This document shows positions 1-5,653 of a stretch of DNA of 5,871 nucleotides, in pieces; the first letter of the stretch is position 1, and each line of letters begins with the position of its first letter. The position numbers were made by a program, and so were the translations under genes. The notes under the pieces are model-generated. The model had not been told where the DNA came from, searched no databases, and worked only from the letters and a program-made list of their open reading frames with translations. This DNA comes from Pseudomonadota bacterium (GTDB lineage Bacteria; Pseudomonadota; Gammaproteobacteria; Burkholderiales; Burkholderiaceae_C), in NCBI GenBank assembly GCA_023422975.1, contig JAFAGF010000168.1, positions 1 to 5,871 on the forward strand, in the 5' to 3' direction.

Positions 1-131
1 TATTGTCGCCGCATGCGCGCTGCTGTGCATTTCATCGCTCCAAGACGACAAGCATTGGGCCGAGATTCTGCGCCCCGCCCCTGCGGCTTGCGCGCACCAT
101 AGCGCCATCGCACCCCACAAGGAGCCAGGCC
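1..131. other. Upstream stretch without an assignable gene
   Basis: This is the region before the MgtC-like gene. The MgtC frame stays open back to a TTG at position 3, but the 43 residues it would add are rich in Arg, Pro, Cys and Ser and do not resemble an MgtC N-terminus. Another frame is open from the window edge to a TAG near 100, so the tail of an upstream gene cannot be excluded. I see no convincing -35/-10 pair here. The only clear signal is the ribosome binding site at its right end. Confidence 0.4.
119..124 (+). promoter_or_regulatory. Shine-Dalgarno site that fixes the MgtC-like start
   Basis: AAGGAG lies seven bases before the ATG at 132. It matches the 16S rRNA anti-Shine-Dalgarno well and favours this ATG over the upstream in-frame TTG at position 3. 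Confidence 0.8.
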
Positions 132-644
132 ATGCAAGACTGGTGGCAGCAAGTGGCCCACACCGCAGTGGCCGAGTTTTCCGACATTCCCGATCCCGCA
201 CAGGCCACCCGCATCGTGATGCGCCTGTGCCTGGCCGCCCTGCTGGGCGGGCTGCTGGGCTGGGAGCGCGAGGCCACCGGCAAAGCCGCCGGCGTGCGAA
301 CCCACATGCTGGTGTGCATGGGATCGGCCATGTTTGTCATGATTGCACTGCAAACCGGCGCACAGGCCAATGAGGCCAGCCGCGTCATGCAGGGGGTGAT
401 TGCCGGCGTGGGTTTTCTGGGCGCGGGCAGCATTCTCAAAGAAAGCCGCAGCGCCGAAGGCGCACCCCAAGTCAAAGGACTCACCACCGCCGCAGGCATC
501 TGGCTGACAGCAGCCATTGGCGTTGCAGCAGGCATGGGGGAAGAAGCCACCGCCGTGCTCAGCGCCTTGCTGACCTACGGCATCTTGCACTTGGTGCCCG
601 CGCTGGTCAGCCGCCTTGAAGCCCGGCACACCACACGCGATTAA
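132..644 (+). CDS. MgtC/SapB family inner-membrane protein
   Basis: A 170-residue membrane protein of the MgtC/SapB (YhiD-like) family. Seen in the sequence: the N-terminal motif GGLLGWERE (residues 39-47), AGVRTHMLVCMGSA (53-66), a glycine-rich GVIAGVGFLGAGSI block (88-101) and GLTTAAGIWLTAAIG (116-130). These are the conserved blocks of the family. Hydrophobic stretches near 28-44, 57-75, 84-102, 116-134 and 138-158 suggest four or five membrane helices. The start at 132 is chosen for its Shine-Dalgarno and because residue 1 then leads directly into the family fold. The protein ends soon after the last helix, so it is the short form lacking the C-terminal ACT-like domain of Salmonella MgtC (about 230 aa). 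Family members are tied to magnesium-limited growth, acid tolerance and, for MgtC itself, inhibition of the F-type ATP synthase; which applies here cannot be read from sequence. No magnesium transporter gene lies beside it in this window. Confidence 0.9.
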   Translation: MQDWWQQVAHTAVAEFSDIPDPAQATRIVMRLCLAALLGGLLGWEREATGKAAGVRTHMLVCMGSAMFVMIALQTGAQANEASRVMQGVIAGVGFLGAGSILKESRSAEGAPQVKGLTTAAGIWLTAAIGVAAGMGEEATAVLSALLTYGILHLVPALVSRLEARHTTRD

Positions 645-789
645 TGCAAGTTTGGAATGATTCAATTTCGCCATCGCATGCCAAATGTCAAGCCAATTAT
701 CGCAACTACTTATTTACAATCAACAACTTAGAAACAAAAATCCAATTACACCCAAAGACCTTGCCACACTTGATTACATTCCACCAGGG

Positions 790-804
790 CAGACAATCGG
801 TCTG
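790..804. promoter_or_regulatory. Perfect 5-5-5 dyad over the -35 box (possible operator)
   Basis: CAGAC, five spacer bases, then GTCTG form a perfect inverted repeat whose left arm coincides with the proposed -35 hexamer. A dimeric regulator bound here would occlude RNA polymerase. No regulator gene lies in the window to pair with it, and a five-base dyad can occur by chance, so this is tentative. Confidence 0.3.
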
Positions 805-818
805 GCAAGACACATAAT
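790..818 (+). promoter_or_regulatory. Candidate sigma70-type promoter for the M20 hydrolase gene
   Basis: CAGACA at 790-795 (four of six to TTGACA, keeping GACA) and CATAAT at 813-818 (five of six to TATAAT) are separated by exactly 17 bases. Transcription would begin near 824-826, giving a leader of about 50 nt before the ATG at 875. The surrounding 645-830 stretch is clearly more AT-rich than the flanking genes, as expected for a promoter region. This was found by eye only. Confidence 0.5.
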
Positions 819-836
819 GGTTTCTCCTACGTATCA

Positions 837-866
837 GTGACTGGTGCACGAAGCTGTGCCAGCCAC
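837..866 (+). promoter_or_regulatory. Hairpin in the 5' leader of the M20 hydrolase gene
   Basis: CTGGTGCA (841-848) can pair with TGTGCCAG (855-862), eight pairs including two G-T wobbles around a six-base loop. GTG (837-839) and CAC (864-866) extend the stem beyond one mismatch. The structure ends nine bases before the ATG at 875, where a Shine-Dalgarno would normally sit, and none is visible. It may influence ribosome access or be incidental. Confidence 0.4.
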
Positions 867-874
867 CCCAACTG

Positions 875-2065
875 ATGAATACCGTCAACGACATCACCCC
901 CTATCTGGGGACATTGCTCAACTTCCGCCACGACCTGCACGCCAACCCTGAGTTGCGCTACGAAGAAAACCGTACCGCCGACAAGATTGCCGCCTACCTG
1001 CAGGCGCTGGGCTTGCCTGTGCACCGCGGCCTTGGCAAGACCGGCGTGGTCGCCACCATCTACGGCAAGGGCCGCTCCAAAGACAACCCCGGCCGCTCCA
1101 TCGGCATCCGCGCTGACATGGACGCCCTGCCTGTGCAAGAAACCACAGGTGCCGCGCATGCCAGCTGCGTGCCTGGAAAAATGCACGCCTGCGGTCACGA
1201 CGGCCACACCACCATGCTGCTGGGCGCCGCCACTTTGATGGCCAAGAACCCCGCCTTTGACGGCACCGTGCACCTGATCTTCCAACCCGCCGAAGAAGGC
1301 GGTGCGGGCGCCAAGGCCATGATGGACGACGGCCTGTTCCAGCAATTCCCGTGCGACGCCGTGTTTGCGCTGCACAACTGGCCCTCCATGCCCCAAGGCC
1401 AGATGGCCGTGCGCGTGGGCCCCATCATGGCGTCCACTATGCGATTTGAGATCCGCGTGCGCGGCAAGGGCGGCCATGCGGCCATGCCGCACAAAACGCT
1501 GGACCCCATTCCTGTCGCCTGCGCCATCGTCAGCCAGTTACAGACCTTGGTTTCGCGCGGTGTAGACCCGCTGGACAGCGCGGTGCTCACCATTGGCAAG
1601 ATCGAAGGCGGCACCGTGGAAAACATCATTCCTGATGAATGCGCCATCTACGGCACCGTGCGTACCCTGAGCAAGTCCACGCAGGAATACATGATTGATG
1701 GCCTCAAGCGCATCTCCAGCAACGTCGCTGCGGCGCACCTGTGCGAAGCCACCTACATCCACAAGCCTGGCTACCCCAACACCACCAATACCGCCAATGA
1801 AGCGCACTTTATGGCGGGCGTGATGGCGGAGATGGTAGGCAAGGACAATGCCTTCCCCGATATTGCCCCCGCTATGACCGCCGAAGACTTTGGTTTCATG
1901 CTGGAAGAAATACCCGGGGCCTACGGCTGGATTGGCAACGGCTCCAATGGCCAGCCTGGCGTTGGCCTGCACAACCCCGGCTATGATTTCAACGACGACA
2001 ATATCGAACTGGGCTCGCACTTTTGGGATACGCTGGCTCGCCGCTGGTTCGAACAAAAGCGCTAA
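875..2065 (+). CDS. M20 family amidohydrolase (M20D, hippurate/IAA-amino-acid hydrolase type)
   Basis: A 396-residue cytoplasmic metallohydrolase, full length for the M20D group that cleaves the amide bond of N-acyl amino acids such as hippurate or indole-acetyl conjugates. Seen in the sequence: RHDLHANPEL (18-27), RADMDALPVQE (79-89), the metal motif CGHDGH (C106, H108), the catalytic/metal pair E140-E141 in QPAEEGGAG, H167 in LHNWP, HAAMPH (201-206) at the lid domain, AEDFG (336-340) and the last metal ligand H366 in LHNPGYDFND. All five expected ligands of the binuclear site are present, so it should be active. There is no signal peptide. ATG 875 is the only ATG, GTG or TTG start after the in-frame TAA at 815-817, although it has no Shine-Dalgarno. 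The Bug-type binding protein gene follows on the same strand. The substrate cannot be fixed by sequence; aminoacylase or carboxypeptidase activity on other acyl amino acids is possible. Confidence 0.93.
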   Translation: MNTVNDITPYLGTLLNFRHDLHANPELRYEENRTADKIAAYLQALGLPVHRGLGKTGVVATIYGKGRSKDNPGRSIGIRADMDALPVQETTGAAHASCVPGKMHACGHDGHTTMLLGAATLMAKNPAFDGTVHLIFQPAEEGGAGAKAMMDDGLFQQFPCDAVFALHNWPSMPQGQMAVRVGPIMASTMRFEIRVRGKGGHAAMPHKTLDPIPVACAIVSQLQTLVSRGVDPLDSAVLTIGKIEGGTVENIIPDECAIYGTVRTLSKSTQEYMIDGLKRISSNVAAAHLCEATYIHKPGYPNTTNTANEAHFMAGVMAEMVGKDNAFPDIAPAMTAEDFGFMLEEIPGAYGWIGNGSNGQPGVGLHNPGYDFNDDNIELGSHFWDTLARRWFEQKR

Positions 2066-2080
2066 AAGCGTCCAATTGCG

Positions 2081-2107
2081 AAAACCGCGCCCTGGCGCGG
2101 TTTTTTT
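2081..2107 (+). terminator. Strong intrinsic terminator after the M20 hydrolase gene
   Basis: A perfect 10-bp stem (AAAACCGCGC at 2081-2090, GCGCGGTTTT at 2095-2104) closes a four-base loop and runs into seven T residues (2101-2107). It starts 16 nt after the hydrolase stop codon. The A-tract on the left arm would also give a T-tract on the minus strand, so it could work in both directions. It ends only 17 nt before the ATG of the next gene. Confidence 0.9.
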
Positions 2108-2113
2108 ATGGCT

Positions 2114-2117
2114 GGAG
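2114..2117 (+). promoter_or_regulatory. Shine-Dalgarno site that fixes the Bug protein start
   Basis: GGAG lies seven bases before ATG 2125. It supports this start over an in-frame TTG at 2023, which would place 34 extra residues, translated through the terminator stem, in front of an obvious export signal. Confidence 0.75.
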
Positions 2118-2124
2118 AAATTGC

Positions 2125-3132
2125 ATGAACATCACACACCGCCACCTGCTTCACCGCCGCAGCCTGCTGATTGCAGGTGCCAGCATGGCTGCTTCTGGCT
2201 GGCCCGCTTTGGCCAGCGCCGCCAAAGCCAGCACGACAGCCTGGCCCAACAAGCCCATCCGCTTGATTGTTCCTTACCCAGCAGGCGGCATCAATGACGT
2301 GGTGGCGCGCATGTTTGGTGACCAGATGGGCCAGACACTGGGCCAGCCCTTTGTGGTGGACAACAAGCCAGGAGCAGGCGCCACGATTGGCATGGCAGAG
2401 CTGGCCAAGGCCGATGACCAGCATACCTTCGCCTTTGGCGCCATCAGCCCCCTCACGCTCAACCCCTACTTGATGAAGGTGGCTTACGACCCTATGCAGG
2501 ACATCATCCCGGTTGCCAGCGTGATGTATGCGCCGGTGTATGTGCTGGCCACCACCGCCTTTACCGGCCAAAGCTTTACCGATGTTCTTGCACAAGCCAA
2601 AACCAGCAAAGGCATTAGCGTGGCCACTTCGGGCTACGGCACACTGGCGCACATCATGGTGGAGCAGCTCATCCGCGCTACGGGCGGCAAGTTTGTGCAT
2701 GTGCCTTACAAAGGCGGCAGCCAGCTCGTCACCGATGCCGCTGGCGCCCAGTTTGACCTGCTGCTGGCCAACCCTTTTGCGCCCATCAATGCCCTGATCG
2801 AGCAAGGCAAGCTGCGCGTGCTGGCCACGACCGGCCCCCAGCGCATACCGGCATTCAAGGACATTCCCACACTGGGCGAGCTGGGTTTTGACAAAGCCAA
2901 CCAGACTTCACTGTTTGGCTTCTATGCCCCGAGCAACACCGAACCGGCGGTGATTGCGCGCTTTCATGCCGAAGTCAACCGCATCGTCCTTAGCGCAGAC
3001 ATGCGCCAGCGTCTGCGCAAGCTGGACAACGTGCCGCGTGCCTCTAGGCAAGAAGACTTTGCGACTGCCGTGCGCAAAGACTACGCGCTCAACGGCGTAG
3101 TGATTGAGCAGGCCCATATCCGCGTGCAATAA
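2125..3132 (+). CDS. Bug/TctC family periplasmic solute-binding protein
   Basis: A 335-residue exported binding protein of the tripartite tricarboxylate transporter receptor (Bug/TctC) family, which binds small carboxylates or amides in the periplasm. Residues 1 to about 32 form an export signal with basic start (HRHLLHRRS), hydrophobic core and an Ala-rich cleavage region (ALASAA, 28-33). The RRSLL at 11-15 resembles a loose twin-arginine motif, so Tat or Sec export is open. The mature protein opens with the family pattern WPNKPIRLIVPYPAGG (40-55), D58 of the ligand loop, the VVDNKPGAG block (77-85), HVPYKGGSQ (192-200), QFDLLLAN (209-216) and the GELGF segment (251-255). Length is normal for the family. 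No TctA or TctB membrane genes are nearby, as is common for orphan Bug genes in Burkholderiales. Its position after an M20 amidohydrolase suggests, by inference only, an acylated amino acid or related carboxylate as ligand. It may serve uptake or signalling. Its promoter is not apparent. Confidence 0.92.
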   Translation: MNITHRHLLHRRSLLIAGASMAASGWPALASAAKASTTAWPNKPIRLIVPYPAGGINDVVARMFGDQMGQTLGQPFVVDNKPGAGATIGMAELAKADDQHTFAFGAISPLTLNPYLMKVAYDPMQDIIPVASVMYAPVYVLATTAFTGQSFTDVLAQAKTSKGISVATSGYGTLAHIMVEQLIRATGGKFVHVPYKGGSQLVTDAAGAQFDLLLANPFAPINALIEQGKLRVLATTGPQRIPAFKDIPTLGELGFDKANQTSLFGFYAPSNTEPAVIARFHAEVNRIVLSADMRQRLRKLDNVPRASRQEDFATAVRKDYALNGVVIEQAHIRVQ

Positions 3133-3178
3133 CAGCCGATAAAACCACCTTCGCAACACGCATTGTCAGGTTACTGGG

Positions 3179-3198
3179 GTGGCTCCACGTGCAGCCAC
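3179..3198. repeat. 20-bp near-perfect palindrome in the convergent gap
   Basis: GTGGCT (3179-3184) and AGCCAC (3193-3198) are perfect inverted arms, and the core between them holds CACGTG with one mismatched pair on either side. It begins 46 bases after the Bug stop codon. No T-run follows in either direction, so it is not a textbook intrinsic terminator. It could protect or end the Bug transcript with help from Rho, or bind a protein. Confidence 0.45.
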
Positions 3199-3250
3199 TG
3201 CGCAGGCTGACCGCCCCTTCCCTTTCGCCATCTGAATCCACACTCAGCCA

Positions 3251-3286
3251 GGCAAGACCAGAGCGGTTTGCTCACATGGTCTTGCC
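3251..3286. repeat. Long inverted repeat overlapping the 3' end of the EAL-protein gene
   Basis: GGCAAGACCA (3251-3260) is the exact reverse complement of TGGTCTTGCC (3277-3286). Inside it, GAGC (3261-3264) pairs with GCTC (3270-3273) around a five-base loop, leaving only a three-base bulge. The fold therefore has 14 pairs and includes the stop codon of the minus-strand gene (3272-3274). Neither side has a T-run. It most likely marks the 3' end of the minus-strand mRNA (stability or Rho-dependent ending), and may also affect convergent transcripts from the Bug gene. Confidence 0.6.
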
Positions 3287-5560
3287 CAGCTGCGGATGGA
3301 GCAACCAGTCTTGCGCCAGCACTGGGCGGCTGAACAAATAGCCCTGGCACAAGATGCTGGGCTCCCACGCCTGCAGCAGCTCGGCTTGCGCTGCTTGCTC
3401 CACCCCTTCTGCCACCACGCGCAGCTCTTTGGAACTGGCCACCATCAGCAGCGCCTGCACCAGCACGCTGTGCTCGGACATCGGCGCCAAATCTCGGATA
3501 AAGGTCTGATCAAGTTTGATCTCCTGAATGGGCAAGCGCATCAAATACGCCAGCGACGAGTAGCCTGTGCCAAAGTCATCCAGCGCAAACTGCACCCCCA
3601 AGGCACGCAAGGCCACCATTTTTTGAATGGCGCCATCCACATCGTTGAGCAGCAAACTCTCGGTGACCTCCAGCGTCAGCTGGTGCGCAGGAGCACCCGT
3701 GCGCTGCAGCACGTCACGCACCTTGTCCACAAACTGCGGCTGCAGGAATTGCACCGCGCTGACATTCACCGACAGGCCATAGCCATCTTCCTGCACCCGA
3801 GGGTCATTGAGCAACAGGCACACCTGCTCCATCATCCAATCACCCAGCGGCACAATCAGGCCGCAGCTTTCCGCCACAGGAATGAACTCACCCGGCGAGA
3901 TCATGCCCTTGTCCGGGTGCTTCCAGCGCACCAGCGCTTCGGCACCAGCCACACGGCCGTTCATATCCACTTGCGGCTGCAAAAACACCTGCAACTGCCC
4001 GTCCTCCAGCGCTACCAGCAGCTCTTTTTCCACCACCATGCGCCGCTGTATCGACTCATCCAGCAGTTCAGAGTACGAGTGCACCTGCCCGCCACCTTGG
4101 TGCAGCGCCTGGCTCAAGGCAACGCTGGCACGGCGCAGCACATGGTCTGCACTGTCTGACTTGAGCCCATCCTCTACAAAAGGAAACACGGTAAAGCCAA
4201 CACTGCAGCTGAGCTTGACCGTCTCAGGGCCTTCGGCCAGGTTGGTCATCTGCGTCATGCGCAAGCCCTCTTGCAGTTCCTGCGCCACCGCATACGCGTG
4301 CATGCGCGCTGCATAGCGTGACTGCCCCACCGCAGGAACAATCACCGCAAACTGGTTGATACGAATGCGCGCCAGCTTGGCAGTGCTGGGGGCTACGGCA
4401 CGCAGACGCTCCACAAATGACTGCAGCAGCGCATCAGCCCAGACCCGGCCCCGCGTGATTTCAAAGTTCTGGTAACGATCAATCTCCACCAGCAGCAAGG
4501 TGTGCCAATCGTGGTGCAGCACATAGGGCTGCGGGCCGTGTTCGCTTTGCAGCGCCAGCAGCATCTCGTCAAGCACATCCAGCACCGCCTGCCGGTTGAG
4601 CAGTTGGGTCACGCTGTCGTGCTTTTGCAGATGCGCGATGCGATCTTCTGCCTCCAGCCGCTGTGAAATATCGTGCCGGTTTTCCACCAGATAGCTGACT
4701 TGGCCTTGCGCATTCAGCACCGGCGCAATCCGCACATCATCGACCACGATGTCGCCATTTTTTAGGCGATTGCGCACCGTATCTTGCCAAGCCTTGCCTG
4801 ATTCCACGGTTTGACGCATCTCCTGGTGCTGCGCTTGTGTGAGTCCCGTCAAGGACACTTGCCGCGAAGGCAGTCCCATGACCTCGCTGCGCAGATATCC
4901 GGTGCGCTGCTCATACGCGGGGTTGGCATAAATGACGTTGCCCTGCAAATCTACAATCAAGATGCAGTCCGGGGATTGCTCCACCGCCTGGTACAACACA
5001 TGCAACTGCTGTTTGTGCTGCTCCAGCGTACCCAGAGACTCTCGCAGCTCTTTCAGATGCCTGCGATAGCCTTGCAGCATCAACCACGTGATGCCCAACA
5101 AGAAAAGCAGCACATAGCTGACCGACAGCACTTGTGCCCAGTCAATATAGCCTCGGTAAATCAGCCCAATGCCCAGCGCAATCACCGCAATCGCAGCGAT
5201 GCTGGCTTCGAAAATGCCCAGCGTCCAACCGGCAAAGACCACCAGCACGGTCAGTACCAGCAAACTGGTGAAGGGCTGAAAGGCAAAATCCCATGCAAAA
5301 AAACTGGTCAGTGCGACAGCACCCAGCACCAGCCACCGCGCAGCCCAGCGCCAATGCCCCAGCCAGATCAGCAGCAGTGCGCCCCCCGCAATCAGGGTTG
5401 CTAAAGGACCGCCCCACCAACGATTGCTGCCCTCTGTCGCAAAAATCGTGGTCAGCCACCCCATGCTGCAATACCAGACGCTGATCAGTACAGCCCCGAT
5501 ACGTGCATAAGCCAGGGCAGGCGAAGAAATGGTGGTGTGGGGTTGCGCGAAGGTGAACAT
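3272..5560 (-). CDS. Membrane-anchored PAS-GGDEF(degenerate)-EAL protein, predicted c-di-GMP phosphodiesterase
   Basis: A 762-residue inner-membrane signalling protein. Domains in order: about six membrane helices (roughly 14-40, 51-68, 73-90, 97-116, 117-136, 142-163) forming a sensor I cannot assign to a named family; a charged linker (164-190); a PAS domain (about 189-300, with DLQGNVIYANPAYEQRTGY); a GGDEF-type domain (about 312-495) opening with HDSVTQLLNR; and an EAL domain (about 515-755). The GGDEF signature is replaced by RINQF (400-404) and the metal region around EIDRYQNF is altered, so cyclase activity should be lost. The EAL domain keeps E541 of EAL, N599, E631, D661-D662 in DDFGTGYSS, K682, E718 and Q739, the full set expected for hydrolysis of c-di-GMP to pGpG. 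An in-frame TAG sits four codons before the ATG at 5560, so the start is well bounded, yet no Shine-Dalgarno precedes it. The gene is convergent with the Bug gene and lies downstream of the GTPase gene on the same strand, probably as its own unit. It likely adjusts motility or biofilm state. Confidence 0.93.
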   Translation of the reverse strand: MFTFAQPHTTISSPALAYARIGAVLISVWYCSMGWLTTIFATEGSNRWWGGPLATLIAGGALLLIWLGHWRWAARWLVLGAVALTSFFAWDFAFQPFTSLLVLTVLVVFAGWTLGIFEASIAAIAVIALGIGLIYRGYIDWAQVLSVSYVLLFLLGITWLMLQGYRRHLKELRESLGTLEQHKQQLHVLYQAVEQSPDCILIVDLQGNVIYANPAYEQRTGYLRSEVMGLPSRQVSLTGLTQAQHQEMRQTVESGKAWQDTVRNRLKNGDIVVDDVRIAPVLNAQGQVSYLVENRHDISQRLEAEDRIAHLQKHDSVTQLLNRQAVLDVLDEMLLALQSEHGPQPYVLHHDWHTLLLVEIDRYQNFEITRGRVWADALLQSFVERLRAVAPSTAKLARIRINQFAVIVPAVGQSRYAARMHAYAVAQELQEGLRMTQMTNLAEGPETVKLSCSVGFTVFPFVEDGLKSDSADHVLRRASVALSQALHQGGGQVHSYSELLDESIQRRMVVEKELLVALEDGQLQVFLQPQVDMNGRVAGAEALVRWKHPDKGMISPGEFIPVAESCGLIVPLGDWMMEQVCLLLNDPRVQEDGYGLSVNVSAVQFLQPQFVDKVRDVLQRTGAPAHQLTLEVTESLLLNDVDGAIQKMVALRALGVQFALDDFGTGYSSLAYLMRLPIQEIKLDQTFIRDLAPMSEHSVLVQALLMVASSKELRVVAEGVEQAAQAELLQAWEPSILCQGYLFSRPVLAQDWLLHPQLGKTM

Positions 5561-5590
5561 AGGAGGCGATGACTATGAGTAAAATCTATG

Positions 5591-5611
5591 AAAAATAGGC
5601 CACCATAGCCT
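5591..5611 (-). terminator. Weak candidate terminator after the YlqF-type GTPase gene
   Basis: On the minus strand, AGGCTA can pair with TGGCCT (six pairs with one wobble, three-base loop), followed by A and five T residues. It lies about 43 bases after the GTPase stop codon and 31 bases before the EAL-protein start. The stem is short, so termination would be partial at best; it may instead be part of the leader of the EAL-protein gene. Confidence 0.3.
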
Positions 5612-5622
5612 GCCACCCTCGC

Positions 5623-5636
5623 ACGTTGCGCAACGT
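5623..5636. promoter_or_regulatory. Perfect 14-bp palindrome upstream of the EAL-protein gene
   Basis: ACGTTGC is followed directly by its reverse complement GCAACGT, in the gap between the GTPase stop and the EAL-protein start. It lies 63-76 bases before that ATG, a sensible distance for an operator. The zero-length spacer makes it a poor RNA hairpin and a better protein-binding dyad. Its function is unknown. Confidence 0.4.
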
Positions 5637-5653
5637 AGGTTGAAAGGCTGTAT

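Noticed and set aside
3..131. N-terminal extension of the MgtC-like protein from a TTG at position 3
   Set aside because: The added residues do not look like part of this family, and ATG 132 has a strong Shine-Dalgarno at the right distance.
651..685. TTTGG/CCAAA inverted repeat after the MgtC-like gene
   Set aside because: Five base pairs around a 25-base loop, with no T-run, do not make a credible terminator.
706..897. Minus-strand 63-codon frame across the AT-rich gap
   Set aside because: It begins inside the M20 coding sequence, overlaps the proposed promoter and leader, and has no recognisable motif or ribosome binding site.
827..1492. Minus-strand open frame (221 codons) opposite the M20 hydrolase
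   Set aside because: It lies opposite well-conserved M20 motifs and shows Gly/His/Ala-rich low-complexity composition with no family resemblance.
2023..2124. N-terminal extension of the Bug protein from a TTG at 2023
   Set aside because: It would overlap the M20 gene, be translated through the terminator stem and bury the export signal; ATG 2125 has a proper Shine-Dalgarno.
3296..4159. Long plus-strand open frame (287 codons) opposite the EAL gene
   Set aside because: Its His/Gln-rich composition is typical of a frame opposite a GC-rich gene, and the minus-strand frame encodes a complete, fully conserved EAL domain.
5569..5598. Nine-codon plus-strand frame after AGGAGG
   Set aside because: It is too short to support without conservation or ribosome data; kept only as a side note to the missing Shine-Dalgarno of the phosphodiesterase gene.
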